From Tigriopus japonicus (lineage: Eukaryota > Arthropoda > Copepoda > Harpacticoida > Harpacticidae), in assembly GCA_010645155.1 (NCBI GenBank), contig CM021320.1:5470724-5534723 (forward strand): a stretch of 64,000 nt of DNA. Direction: 5' to 3'. The position numbers and the translations under genes are program-made. This document shows, piece after piece, positions 37,611 to 50,028 of this stretch (positions are counted from its first letter, which is position 1; the number at the start of each line of letters is the position of its first letter). The notes under the pieces were generated by a model. It ran no database searches. It was not told where the DNA came from and worked only from the letters and a program-made list of their open reading frames with translations.

Positions 37611-40584
37611 AACCCAGGAAATGGTTGGAACAAGACATTTTCTGCATTTGATGTGCTCCAATTGAGATGGGCCAGAACAGATTGTTTTCCCTCCGAAGAC
37701 AACGAGAAAGAGGAAAAGGAGCAACTGAAGGAGAAAACAGAGGAAACGAGAACCACCAATTTCTAGCTAATGAATGGCTTTGGCTTGTTGTGTTCCACAC
37801 TCATGGAGGGTGTCCGGGTTCAGTTCCAGGCCGAAATGAGAGGCTCGCTAATGCCTTAATGGATGGTGCACAAGTCATTAAAATGATTCCCAAGGATAAG
37901 ATCCGGCTGCTTTGAGAGGCTAATTAATACTATTTGTTTCTGGGTCATAGCGAATGGTAAACCCATTTGGGAACCATTAATTTGCTTAAGAACCCAGTGA
38001 TACCTCTGCCTCCCCCCTCTTGAATAACTACGTCAATCCGCATAAAATCATCTTGAAGTCACGCGTCTCTCAAAAACAGACAAACAGAAAATCAATTCAT
38101 GAATCAACCCAAATTAAAGCAGAGAAATTGAATGGATAATCTTGCAAAATCTTGAATATACCGAAAAAGTGACCTACAAGAATATTATTCCTTGAAAGCT
38201 AAAACATCCACAAAGAACAAAGCTCTCGTATTACAAGAAACAACACTAAAACGGTACTTTCTGCCTCTTTCATTTAAGTTTTTTTTTCATTTGTAACCTT
38301 TTCGATTGAAAACGTCGCGGACGAGTTTGAATATTTGGATGAACTGTGCACTTGTGTGAGCTGAATTGGCAAAATGGAAATTGTCAAAATGCATATCGGT
38401 CCCCTTGTCGAAACCAGTTTCTCCTTCTTTCCTTCTCTTGGTTCCTATTCAGAGAGATTCCATCAAGAGAAGGACAATTGGAAACGCACTTGAATGGAAA
38501 ATTGATTGGCTTGAAGGTCCAAAGGAGTCGAGGGACATCGACAGCTATTGGTCTTTGATGAGGAAGGACTTCCAAGCAGCCTTTACAGGGGTTGGAAGTT
38601 GAAACCCAAACTCAAACAATGGATCCTAAAGAACGTGGTAACAACCTTTCTGCTCAAATTTGCAAGCTGGATGCGTTATCTTTTTCATAGTCGAAGAGAA
38701 AATCAATATGGAAGTGACAACTTTATACTGGCGCCAGCTTGACTTCACTTTGAAGTCGAATCAAACAAACGGGAAGCACGAGGCCATCAGCTCACAAGGC
38801 CGATCCCGTTTGATGTGGAAACCTCGGGTTGCCATCCCATCAATTGGAAAATAAGACAAGATCTGAATGATCCACCTCACCTCGAGCAGATTCTCAAACC
38901 AAGTCCGAAGTTATTTTCGGAGGAGGACCGTTATTAGATTTTCCCCCGAAATGTGACTCTCAAGGCTTGGCTTGCCAAGCGCGTGTCTGCTTTTATCCCG
39001 GAAGCTCGGTTAATGAAATTAGGACCTTGCTAGGACTTGTCCTCGATGGTTGGCTCTTCCAAGATGCCTTCTTCTTGCTTGCTTGTTTGCTTGCTTGGCT
39101 TTAGTCAGATCCTTCGTTCTTTGGGACGTACACGTATCAAACTTTGGGATTCCTCGGAGTTTTTGTGCTCCCAGGAATGTCCTAAATAAAGGACATTGAG
39201 CGATCTCGGTCTTGTTCTGCGTGTGCCCGAGAGACACAATTGAACTGGTTAAGCTGGGTTAGACGAAATAAATACCACAAAAAGGAAAGAAAGAGAAGGC
39301 AAAGGCAAAGAGAACCTCGAGCACGAGAAGAAGAAGAAGAAGAGAGGGCAAAGACGAGAATGAACACAAAGACCAACGAGAACATCCAAGAGTGACTCAG
39401 ACTCCCTACCCATTGGATGGATGATGATGATATGGATGGAAAGAAGACTCCGAGAAGAGAACAGTAGACACTCCTCAGGAGTGAGAGCAATGAAAACTAC
39501 TCGACCAGCCGAAACGGGAGCCAAAAGAGAGAAAGAAAGAGAGACAAGGGGAATGGGATAAGACTCGCATTAACAGAAGGTAGGATGCAATAAAAGTGTG
39601 GTTTCGGGTTTCAGGCAATGGTGAAATAGTACAACATTCTAAATCTCTTCGTCCGTAGCAACAGACTCAGTTAGAGTCATTTCGGTTTCAATTCAACGAC
39701 CAGTTTCCCTGGATGACTCTCCAAATTCTGCTCTCTACGGAAGATCGATCACTTTTCACCCGGGTTAGTTTACAGTATCCAGCTGTCAGAGATATTCCTT
39801 TGACTGGAGCGACATTGGAACATGAATGAGCCAATTTGGAGGGGATGAGTTGAAACAACGGATGGTAGGATGATTGGTTTTACCTTGGAATGAAGAGCAG
39901 ACTCGATGAGAATTGTCTTTGTCCAGCCCTTATCAGTTCTCCGTCCAGTCTAGTTGAATTTTCCTACGGGACAGGCGAATGACAAGGAGTGGGATCAAAA
40001 ATGTAACAGTTCTTGCGCTTGGTTCCAGGGAACAGTTCTCGGACGAGAAAGTAAGGTTAGATCAGTGTTGGTTGATGAGGGCTATTGGCTCGCCAAGTCC
40101 AACTAAGACACATTGGAACCATCTTTGGGAAAAAGGCTCAAGGTTCACTAAGGGAGTTCCTTTGAACAAGCAACTATGGTTCAATGAATGTGTTCCTAAA
40201 CGAAGGCAGGTCAAAACTGACTGCTATTTTGGGCACTTGGATCCTCTTTGGTGCTCAAGCATGGAATGAGTGAGCCTCGGTGGATGGATTTGGAAGTAGA
40301 CGACGGCAAAGAAGAAAAAGAAGAAGAACATGAAGAAGACGAGCACGAGAATGAGAAGAAGTTGTCGGATTGTTGAGCTGCTGATGTAGAGCTGAGTCAG
40401 GGTGTGGTGATCGCAGTACACCCAAAGAAGGCGGATAAGACGAGAGCCAGTTGCTCTAGTACACCCGCATCCTTCTCCTCCTCCTCCTCCTTTTCCTCTT
40501 CCCCTCCATCCTCTCTTTCATGCGATGATGTTCCAAATGTCCCAGCTCGTGACCGATCCCTTCTCACATGAAGACCAACACCAA

Positions 40585-40613
40585 CCACCACCACCACCAC
40601 CACCACCAACCAC
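40585..40613. repeat. (CCA)n microsatellite
   Basis: About 29 bp of CCA triplets. Overlapping translations give poly-Pro or poly-Gly, but no gene supports them. Confidence 0.85.
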
Positions 40614-43600
40614 CGCCATTACCATTGCAACCAACACTCCTCCTCGAACCACCCAACACTCGGGTGTTCCGGGGCACTGGAAAATGAGGAGACCAAAGAG
40701 GAACACAAGAAGAAGAGGAAGAAAAAGAAGATGGAGAGAGTGGCAAGGGCAGATTGGCACAGTCACAAAACCAAGAGGAGGACACAACGGGAAAGGGGAC
40801 CCAACCAAGTACTAGCTAGAGTAGTAAAAGTAGTGGAGTGGAGTTGGTGGTGGTAGTAGTGGTAGTAGTATGATGGAAGCTGTACGTGGTTGCACGAGTA
40901 GCTGCATCAACAACTTCCATTCCAGCCGGTAAAGGTTCACAAGGTTCATTCCAAACAAGCCAAGGAACCAACCGGGAATGTGAGAGCGACAAGAAGGAGA
41001 AAGGAACACGAGAGAAGCGATGCCCAAATGGGACCGGGAAATGGGCTTTACAATACATACGAACATCGAAGGAAAGAGGAGCAGAGAGAGGAAAAGAGAA
41101 CCGGTAAGGATAGTTGTTGAGGTGCCTCTATTTGGCTCTTTCACTCGCCCTCCTCCCCTTTTAAGAAACACTACTACCAGCCTTGATGATCTCGGAATGA
41201 GAAACTGTTCCAAGTCTCTCTTGGTTGGTCGCCACCTCCTGCCTACCGTACAGAGAGACTGATGCCCGATCGTTTAAGTTCCATGTAACATCATTTTGAG
41301 CATCACAGCATCATATTGTTACACAAACACCCACTGTGAGCCTTTGAACGTTCACACCTCAAATATCAAAATGTGCCCAGACCTTCTCTTGCATCGGTAG
41401 TCTCCAGTCAGTGGAGGGAGGGAGGCTCTCTCATTCCAAATTCAAGTTTAAAGAGCAGGGAAACCTAATTGGACCTGCTAATAAATGTGGTCCATAGTCC
41501 GACTGACAGGCTCTCCCTCTCGTTAGCCTTCTGTGGTCCCCCAATGGTGGAACTTGAGAGAGCCTGGGACGTGTGGAACCAACAGCTGTCCCCTCTCCCT
41601 CTTTCTTTCTCCCTTGCGAGCATGGTGGCCTCAGCTGTCACTCGTTCGATTTCTTTCACTATTACGATATGCTTATGCATCCAACTTTCATCCCAAATGG
41701 GGAGAGAGGAAGACACGAGCAACTTCACATCTCGCGTCTTGTCCCTTCTATACTAAAAACTACTTGCAATACGTATCCCTCTCTCTCACACACACACACA
41801 CTCTTCCTCGTATACGTAACTCTGCTGTCTATCATTTATGACCACAACGTTGGTTCTTGTACCCTTGGGTGAGAAAGGAGATCGGATCCAAATTTTTGAC
41901 TCAAATGGCTCGAGATGGAATGGATGATGCATATCACATCAGCTCTGGTGCAGCAGGAGGGTACAGCATAAGCGGGCCTTCTTTGGGCGACTCGTCAAAG
42001 ACGACAAAAGCCTCTCGGAGCTTTTGAGCCGTGTGTGTCTCCCCTTTCCGACACAACCCAAGAACTTGAGATTTTAAGATAAGGAGCAAAAACAGATGCA
42101 GGAAGGTTGAGGGAACAAGAAAAGACCAACAGGCACTGAGAGAGGCGGAAGCGGCATCAACCGGTGGTTTTGTTGGTGAATTAGGGTGGAAATCTGAGCC
42201 AGCGGTTCCCAATTTATCATCGACGTGTCGTGGACCCATTTTGAGGTGCCAAAGCCACCTCGAACACTATGCAAATTCAAAGGCATAATCTTGACTTTTT
42301 TCAATTTCCCCCTTTTGGGCTATCAGTCAATGTTGTTCCACGAACAACATTAGAATAACGTGAGGATCTAGCGCGAAGGTTTGAGCCTGCATTGTGAGTG
42401 AGAAATAAAGATGGAATTGCCGACAATTTCCCAATTTATGGGCCATTAGAGCCAATATATTCTTCCTCCACCCGCATGCACCTTTTGGATACAGAGAATG
42501 CACTTTGCAATGTCTCCATTGTTTTTTATGGTAACACCTATGGTTATGGCGTCATGGAACTCATAAAACCTTCAAGAGAACCGATCATTTCAGAGGTTGA
42601 GTGAGATTTAGAATTTAAATCCGACTAACAAGGTTTTCTTCAAAGGCATTAGATTTCCCTCGGTTGGTGACAAATTATTGTTGCAAAAATGCAGTCAATT
42701 AGTTAAAAAAACTGTTTTTGGTCTGTCAGGTTTCAAGATTCGGATCACAAGTCAATCGTTTGGTTGCCAGCACTCTTCGATTGACGATGGAACTTTTCGA
42801 ACCATATGGCAAGTCATATTTGACGATCAAAATGTCCAAAGCTCCGAGTTCTCCAAAGTTCCCTATCAATCAAGCTTTGGATCAAAGGCATTCGAGAGGA
42901 TTCACTTTCTGAATATGTAATTCCCTTGTGCCACCTCTCTCTCTCTCTTTCTCTCTCAACGTTGGCCTATCTCATCATCCTACGTGAGTTCCTTTCTCAA
43001 CCTCGGAAAAGAAGAATGAATATACTCACATAGTACAACATGAGGAAGAAAAACCAGGGCATGAGAAATCTTTTTGATCAAGAATGTCGATTTGCTAGCT
43101 GTTTGTGAGTGAGTCTGAATCAATGAGGATCGCAAGATCATTTCGCATGCTCGCTTCGCTTTTTTCCATTCTCTGACGAGGACCAAGCGAGACTTCCTCT
43201 ACATTTAATGTGATCCGCGACCCACAAGCAAACGATCTTGATATTGCATTGGGCTTGGCCCTGGAACCAACCGAGATGAGCTGCACAGGCACCCCTCCTC
43301 ACCCATGAATGTGGAGAAGAAGCATTGGGTATCACGTTATTCTACCATATCGTTAGCATCATCACGAAGTGAAGAAATGTCGTTGGGCCACAATCATCGG
43401 TCCCAGGCTAAATGGATCTAAGTGGAGCAGTCACCCCTCCAAAGACATACAGGGAAGAGTGGGCTTGCATTTGGAGGAACCATTATCCAAATTTGTACGA
43501 GCAATCCCTATTCACCAAGCAAGTTTAGGGAAAGGCATTTTATTTCCATGAATTTCATGCACCCACGACGATATTGACCTTGGTGCGGCCCAGCTATTCC

Positions 43601-46600
43601 TGAAAATGAAAGCACTGTAACAAATCTGTCCACCATTTAAGACACTCTTTTCCAAGAGTGGTTCCTGAGAGGTCGAAACCCAAAGTGGCGAGTTCCTCTT
43701 AGCTGGCTTAAAGGAAGGCTGTTCCCATTGCTGAGATCGTATGAGAGTGGGAGAGAGGTTAATGGAAACTTATTGTATGATGTCACAAAAGTGCAAAAGG
43801 CCATTTTGAAAAATATCTTTGGGGGACAGATACATGGTACACTCTCTTTCTCGTCCGGCCAACCGACTTCTGCATTCCCATCACAGAAAGGAAGCTAGAA
43901 TCCATCTTCGAGCAAAACCATTTGCGTTGTGAATAATGAGACGTCCTGACTTGCGCTATGTGGTTCAAGTCTGAAGGGACCTTTAGATTCCAGAATATGA
44001 TACAAATGATTAAAATTTACGATGATCTGGCCTCTCTAACCACCTCTATGAAAGAGGACTCCAAATGTAGCGCTCGTGTGAACTCCAAACTCTAGAAACA
44101 ACAAGGAAACTAGAGAGGTCAAACATCAGGGAGGATGGTGAAAGAAGCGTGGGCTTGGGTTTTGGGTGTTTGTTGTCCAATTTAATCTTATTTATGTGCG
44201 TTATGGTCTTGCTTCTGAGATCATCAACTTGTCTGGCCGAGAAAAACCAACTCCGCCTTCCGAAGCCAGCAACCATAAACCAGAATCAGGAACCGCCATA
44301 TTTTCCCACCAAATCTGACCAAATTGCTCCAAGGCGTATGAAGAGAGAGAGAGAGAGAAAGAGAGAGTAAGTAGCCCCATATACTGGCAAGCTCATCATT
44401 TTTTAGCTTCCCATGACATCTGACAACCGAGTAGCTAGGACTGGCTCTCGTTTTCTTAGTCTGGCGTTAGCACAAGTACATAGAAGAGAGACTCGCTTCG
44501 GGAGATGCTTTCCAAATTGAAGAATATTGAGGGGAACGAACACATCCGAAATTCCAACATTTCCAATATGGTCTCAAACCTAAAATATGGTAGATTATCG
44601 TGTTGGAAAGAGTGAGAGAAAAAGACTCCAAAAGGAATAGATGTCTGGTCTGTCCTTTCCTTTTCCTCCACCCTGCTATTTAAAGATTTATGCGTTATCT
44701 TGGCAGCTTTGGATCCAAACGCACAGGCCGGACACAAATATTTGCATATCCCCCATATGCAATATTTTGGTTAGATGCTCTCACACAGACCTCGTACCAA
44801 CAGGAGAATGGTTGAGACAACCACCCACCACCAGCAGGCCACATCAGCTCGAGATTTCTTCTACGAGGTTGGCTCACATATGATGATGACGACGACGACG
44901 ACGGAGGCAGATACTGTTCTCGAGGGGCCTTTCATATATCCGTGTATATAAGGGTATTTGCTCAACGAAAGCCCTCTGCTCCTTTGGTCATGGTGCAAAA
45001 AGAGAGAGAGAGAGAAGGGATGGTTTGATAGAATGGGAGGCTATTGATACCACAACAATGTCTATTCACCCGAGAGGTGGGCACAACAAAAAACTTGAGA
45101 AACAACTACTCTTGGAGGTAGGTAGGCATGAAGCGAGTGATCTAGCACCAAGCTCATATTTCATCACGCCATTTAGTGATGTGCTCCAACGCTTCCCAGG
45201 TGAACTTGCAATAACCTCTATTTTCGAATCCGATTGTAACTTCCAAACAACATTTATTTTGCAAATCTCAAATTAGAACCATTTCAGATAAAAATATGTT
45301 CGTGGTTAAGGCGAGTATCCACGTCAAATAATTTGACAACGATATGCTGAAAGGCTCGCAGAGTATTTTACTCTGCTTGAGTGATACATGAAACATTATG
45401 GTAAATATCTGTCTTGCTGTTTGTTTTACATATTATTCAAAAACCATTTGACGTGTAGACCAGCCAATGCGGTGATGTCTGAAAGATAATTTAACCAGGC
45501 AAGCTAACAACACGTGTGCTGAACATCCCTAGCCATTTTGCACTTTGCCATTCTTCATGAAGTGATTGGGAAAACGCGTGAGAAAGTGAACATCAGGTCG
45601 GTGAGGAGAAATTTCCTGGCGCCAACGAGAGTAGAAAAATCTCATCAGGTTGGAGTGCTCCAATATGGATTGCGGAGAGAAGGTACGGGAAAAGGGGGAA
45701 AAATGGAACATTCCATGGTGGTACCATTCAGGAATGGTTCTGTTAATTTCCAGAGTAAGAGGTGTTCAATTTAAGAAGGTAGTTAAAGCCACCACGGATC
45801 CGTGTACTAGAAAAGCCATGACCCACGGGTCCATTCCACGAGTGATGGGACGTTGTCTTGGTCCGATTCTCAAGTGGCGCTCGAACATTTCGTCCCAAAG
45901 TTTCTGGGGTCCTCTTAACTGCCGTCTATCCAAAGACCTTCTTGTTTCCTGTTCCAACCAGAGGGCAAAGTTAAATTTTGAAGAAAGTAATTTGCTGGGA
46001 CGGACTTTTTCCGTCATTGGGGAAAAGTCTCAACCAGGAAAGGCCGGTTTTCCGTTCTGGAAAGACCGTCGTCACCTTCTTGGAACATTTGTTTTTAAGC
46101 GGGTTCCCCTTTCATTAATGAATCGATTCGATCTTGAGCTTGGCGACAAAAACACCCGCGTAATGATGTTTCATCAGGCGTTTAGGTGGAGGGGTAGGTA
46201 GAAAGACGCACATTTTTCTATGCCAGCCAATTTAAGTGTAAGTACCTTTTCTTCCGGTAATTTAGGAACACTCATCCCGAGCCTTCTCTCGCCCATTTGG
46301 AGGTCTGGATGAACGAATGGATGGATGGATGTGCTGCCCAAGATTCGAGAAGCAGCTAGCGCCATTCACATTCCCCTGGAGCTCTTTTATATTCCTGTTG
46401 GCTTTAAATAAGGCGACGTGCTCTCTTTTAGGCTGATTCATTATTCCAAGGATCGGACGAGAAAGAAGAAGAAGAAGACCCTTCGTCGTTGGTTCCTTTT
46501 CTACCTTCCTCGCCTCAAGATGGAAGAGGACGTGGCATGAAAAAAAGTTGGAGTTATGGAGCGGAAAAAATCTGGAATTATGCTCCACTCTCTTTGTTTC

Positions 46601-48048
46601 TTTCGAGTTCTCTCCGCTACTTTTCTTGTGAAGTTCCACTTTGAGAGATGGCATTCTTAAAAGGAAATCCATGCTCCACTCGGTCCCTTAATAAATGAGG
46701 CGCAGGAAGAGAAACGATGGCGGCATCAACCAACCATAATGGACTTACTAGAAACTGCACCTCGGAAAATAAACCTCAAGGAACCGTTTACAATCCAATC
46801 AAGTGTCCTTCGAGATTAAATTCCATTCGCGCTTGAATTTGATTGTCTCGACCAATGAGCAGGCAAAGGGAGACCGTGGCTCTTCTCGATTGGTCCAACA
46901 AGGCACTCAAACGTGACATTTCCACATTTTCTCATGACTCCTTCCTCAAAGTCCATTGTCTCATTGATTGTAATTGGCACTCGATATCGATTAAAATTTA
47001 CTTCAAATTGCATATAAACTATTCACCAACAGAAACAGTAAGCACTCAAAGATTTCTACCGTTTATTAGGAAGCTCGAGTTTATTTCTCATGGCTCCGAT
47101 GTTTTACTGTACCGGTCTATTATTGATTGGTTCTTCTTCAGTAGTGGTGACTTGTTCCAGGACCCTTTCGTCGCTGTTCATCGTTGTGGGCCCAGTGTTC
47201 CAAATCTCAGTTCAGCCCAGACATGCCACTTTCAAGTCAAGGATTGGCCTTCAAGCGCAAAAATCCAGCCCAATCCTAACCAACTTCATCTCAAACGGAC
47301 ACACATTGTCTCAAACTCGCCAGCGCATATTAAATTATATACATACATAAACATTCATTCGTACATACACGTACGTACGTGTTCTTCTTTAGGTGAGTAG
47401 ACGCTTGGTGGTTAATGGAACATTGGTTTAACAAGAAATTTTAGCGTGAAACAGGAAAAAATAAAAAAATAAAATAGAGTATGCAGGCCTACCTAACGAA
47501 AAAGTCGTAAAAATATTCATTACCATAGTTTATTGAATAAGAGCCAGCATATTAGAGAGAATTATACCAAGACCATGTTTGAGGAAAACGCATATGATTT
47601 ACTTTGCAAGAACTGAGAAAAAAATACGTTCAAAGATTAATATTTGAATATTATTCTTCAGTAGCATTTTTTTATTACGAAAGTTATTATCATGGCATGA
47701 GACAATAAGTATTGAATGCATATTTCGGTCAACTGCAAAAGTATTGCTTTATCAAAAGACATTCTTATCCAAATCTATTCTTAACTCAAGTGGTATTCTG
47801 GTATAGAGTATTCTTCCATCTAGGTTTCACTGTACTTATTTACAAGTGTGATTTAATGACATCGCAACGTGGTGTATTTTACCCGTTAACTAATTCAAAA
47901 TCTCAGATCAAGGCATGAGACCTTAAAAATGGTCTCAAATGACTTTGGAATTTAAACCTGAATACTCCAGCACAATGAAACACTGATTTGTAACGTGAAT
48001 TTCATCTACATTTCCTGACAAATTTGACGGCCAGAATGGGTTTCAAGT

Positions 48049-48072
48049 CTTCTCTCTTAATTTTGTTTTCAG
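48049..48072 (+). promoter_or_regulatory. Probable 3' splice site of a CRELD 5' UTR intron
   Basis: A pyrimidine-rich stretch (TTCTCTCTTAATTTTG) ends in TTTTCAG at 48072, 58 nt before the CRELD ATG. It looks like a genuine acceptor, so a non-coding first exon probably lies upstream. I could not locate that exon. Confidence 0.5.
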
Positions 48073-48129
48073 CCAATTGTCCTTGACTCATTTTTCCTCA
48101 AGTGACCTAGTCCAATTTGCCCATGCGTC

Positions 48130-49284
48130 ATGGTTCCCGTCCGGATTTCAATCCTCCTCGTCCTCTTTTACGTTGTCACCTTCTTGCTCGCCACTGCCCA
48201 ATCGTCGACTCCGGACAACCCGAACCAAATCAAATCCAATCCTAAGAAAGAGGAACGAGCTGCGGCCAAATTGCCCCCGTGTGCCGCTTGTGTCGCTCTC
48301 GTGAGCTCCTTCGAAAAGGGCATGGAACGGACTGCCCGTGGCAAGTTTGAAGGGGGAGATGCCGCTTGGGAGGAAAAGAACCAAGGCAAAGGATACGCCT
48401 CCAGTGAGGTGCGCTTCGTCGAGATCCAAGAGAGCATCTGCAAGGAATTGGAACGGGGCGAAAACCAATGTCACGACAACCATCACTCTTGGGAGGACCA
48501 TTTAGAGACATGGTGGAAGATTCAACCCATAGAGACGCGCGCCCCTTTAAAAGAGTGGCTTTGTATTGACACGCTCAAGGTGTGTTGTCCCGAGGACCAT
48601 TTTGGAGCCGATTGTGAACCCTGCTTCATGAAGGACAAAGACGGCGCAATTTGCTCCGGGAACGGAAAATGCAAAGGCTCGGGCATACGCAAAGGCAACG
48701 GCAAATGTGCCTGTGATAGAGGCTACGGTGGGGACATTTGCGAGAAATGCGCCGTTGGCTTCTACGAGTCCTACAAGGACGAAGACAAAGCTCTTTGCTC
48801 GCCTTGTCACAAGAGTTGCCTTGGCCATTGCACGGGATCCGGCCCGAAAAGTTGCGCCGCCTGCAAAGGAGGCTACACCATGGATAAGGAACACGGATGC
48901 ACTGACATTGACGAGTGCCTCCTGAGTCAACCTTGCACGGGTAACAAGTTCTGCGTGAACACGGAAGGCACATTCCAATGTTTACGGTGCGATAAGGCGT
49001 GCAATGGATGCGAAGGCGATGGACCCGACTCGTGTCTCGTTTGTGCCGAAGGTTATGTGAAGAACAAAGATGGCCTGTGCATTACGGAACAGACCGCGGG
49101 TAGGATATTCACGATCTCGAATACCAGGTTTTTCACCTATATTGGTCTGGGTGTGGCGGCTTGCATAATCTTTCAAAGGTCCGTTGTGGTGGCCGGGATC
49201 TTGGGTTTGGTGATTGCGGTGTACATCACGATTTCAGAGTATTACTTGCAGAACGCGTCGGGCGAGTTGAAACCGATTTTGTGA
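48130..49284 (+). CDS. Creld: CRELD, cysteine-rich with EGF-like domains protein (membrane form)
   Basis: ER protein of the CRELD1/CRELD2 family, which helps fold or assemble membrane proteins, notably acetylcholine receptors. One coding exon gives 384 aa. A signal peptide lies at about 1-24 (ISILLVLFYVVTFLLATAQS). The N-terminal CRELD domain has a CAAC (CxxC) redox-like motif near 51-54 and a Trp/Cys-rich stretch (WKIQPIETRAPLKEWLC). EGF-like repeats follow (CSGNGKC to CACDRGYGGDIC), then two furin-like repeats (CHKSCLGHCTGSGPKSC and CDKACNGCEGDGPDSC) around a Ca-binding EGF starting DIDEC. Two membrane segments occupy about 335-372, ending ELKPIL. The length matches CRELD1. An ATG 7 nt upstream at 48123 opens a short overlapping frame. 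The last codons overlap a donor (TTTT|GTGAGC at 49280/49281); using it with the acceptor at 49723 still gives Leu-stop. An alternative soluble isoform is listed separately. Confidence 0.95.
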   Translation: MVPVRISILLVLFYVVTFLLATAQSSTPDNPNQIKSNPKKEERAAAKLPPCAACVALVSSFEKGMERTARGKFEGGDAAWEEKNQGKGYASSEVRFVEIQESICKELERGENQCHDNHHSWEDHLETWWKIQPIETRAPLKEWLCIDTLKVCCPEDHFGADCEPCFMKDKDGAICSGNGKCKGSGIRKGNGKCACDRGYGGDICEKCAVGFYESYKDEDKALCSPCHKSCLGHCTGSGPKSCAACKGGYTMDKEHGCTDIDECLLSQPCTGNKFCVNTEGTFQCLRCDKACNGCEGDGPDSCLVCAEGYVKNKDGLCITEQTAGRIFTISNTRFFTYIGLGVAACIIFQRSVVVAGILGLVIAVYITISEYYLQNASGELKPIL

Positions 49285-49376
49285 GCACCTTTTTCTTGCT
49301 TCGTTTCTCGCCCTCTGGCGTACATTGGAAACAAAATGATAAGAAACCAAGTTCGTTTCCTAGTCTTAGTAGAACT

Positions 49377-49382
49377 AATAAA
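49377..49382 (+). terminator. Poly(A) signal AATAAA, CRELD membrane form
   Basis: AATAAA 93 nt after the CRELD stop at 49282-49284. Use of this proximal site would exclude the downstream alternative exon. Confidence 0.6.
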
Positions 49383-49723
49383 TACGTCAGATTGCCAACC
49401 AGCTTTGATATTCTTTGAGTGATTCCTCACCAAGGTTGTTAAATCTTCACACACTTTGACGATCAAAGGTCCATAGCGATCAATGTGATATCCATTCATT
49501 TGAAACAAAAACGTAACTTCATCAATTTTCCACCAATTTATCAACATAAAACGTGACATGTTGTTGAAAAACGAGCGGTTGTTCAGATTGCAAACCAAAT
49601 TTTAAGATCCATGCATGTTTGTTTTTGTCCACTCAATGTCTGCTTTGTTACAAAATGGTTTCGGTAAATTGTGGAGTTTGTTTGGTTTTCATTTTCTTCA
49701 TTTCCATTTTCTTTGAATTTCAG

Positions 49724-49767
49724 ATGAATCAGACGACCTCAATGAGCCAGGGAAAACCGAATTATAG
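49724..49767 (+). CDS. Candidate alternative terminal exon of CRELD ending in KTEL
   Basis: A strong pyrimidine tract ending TTTGAATTTCAG sits at 49723. If an internal donor in CRELD is used (GCGG|GTAGGA, exon end 49099), the phases match: G from the donor exon plus AT from this exon forms Asp. Reading continues ESDDLNEPGKTEL and stops at TAG (49765-49767). This replaces both membrane segments by a short acidic tail ending in KTEL, a KDEL-like ER-retrieval signal, giving a 337-aa soluble protein like CRELD2. The donor is acceptable but not perfect. A poly(A) signal at 50000-50005 would end this transcript. It is predicted from phase, signals and the meaningful tail, with no transcript evidence. 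Confidence 0.6.
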
Positions 49768-49793
49768 GACTCTGTAACATTTTTTGAGCCGAT

Positions 49794-49799
49794 TTTATT
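49794..49799 (-). terminator. Poly(A) signal AATAAA for the nAChR-like LBD gene
   Basis: TTTATT on plus equals AATAAA on minus, about 230 nt after the minus-strand stop at 50029. It falls just past the alternative CRELD exon. Confidence 0.5.
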
Positions 49800-49999
49800 T
49801 GTTTTGTTCACATACAAGTCTATTCCATTTATGCTTTGTTCTTTAGAGACCAGTAAGTGACGACTGTTTTTTAGAATTCCCGTTGATCCCCTCTTTGAGC
49901 TCGTGTCGTATCATTTCTCTGGAAAATAGGATGCCGGTCATGAGATCAAAAACAACTTTGTTCCCTGCCTTTGTTAAAATTTGAAGATAATTCATCCTG

Positions 50000-50005
50000 A
50001 ATAAA
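50000..50005 (+). terminator. Poly(A) signal AATAAA, distal CRELD isoform
   Basis: AATAAA on plus about 230 nt after the KTEL exon stop. A transcript ending here would reach to within a few bases of the stop codon of the convergent minus-strand gene. Confidence 0.45.
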
Positions 50006-50028
50006 CACGAAACCTTTCCATGCACTTT

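Larger units (their letters stand above)
36348..48071. other. Long non-coding stretch between tRNA-Pro and CRELD
   Basis: No protein domain recognised in nearly 12 kb. It is rich in simple sequence: GA tracts at 37555-37610, 44341-44369 and 44999-45018, (CCA)n at 40585-40613 and (GGAT)n near 46316-46330. The longest frames are 183 codons on plus (45650-46201), overlapped by an 83-codon minus frame ending in a hydrophobic segment (45766-46017), and 185 codons on plus (46843-47400). None has recognisable motifs. A frame near 44149-44370 has a hydrophobic leader but starts with GTG, not ATG. The last part upstream of 48072 probably includes a 5' UTR intron of CRELD. Confidence 0.45.

Noticed and set aside
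44149..44370. Plus-strand frame with a hydrophobic leader resembling a small secreted peptide
   Set aside because: It begins with GTG, has no in-frame ATG before the hydrophobic part and ends in (GA)n simple sequence, so it is not a credible gene.
48148..48978. Minus-strand frames opposite CRELD
   Set aside because: They are antisense shadows of a strongly supported coding exon with recognisable domains on the plus strand.
49242..49598. Minus-strand 118-codon frame in the CRELD 3' region, tested as channel TM exons of the LBD gene
   Set aside because: It lacks four hydrophobic helices or any TM2-like pore sequence and overlaps the end of CRELD.
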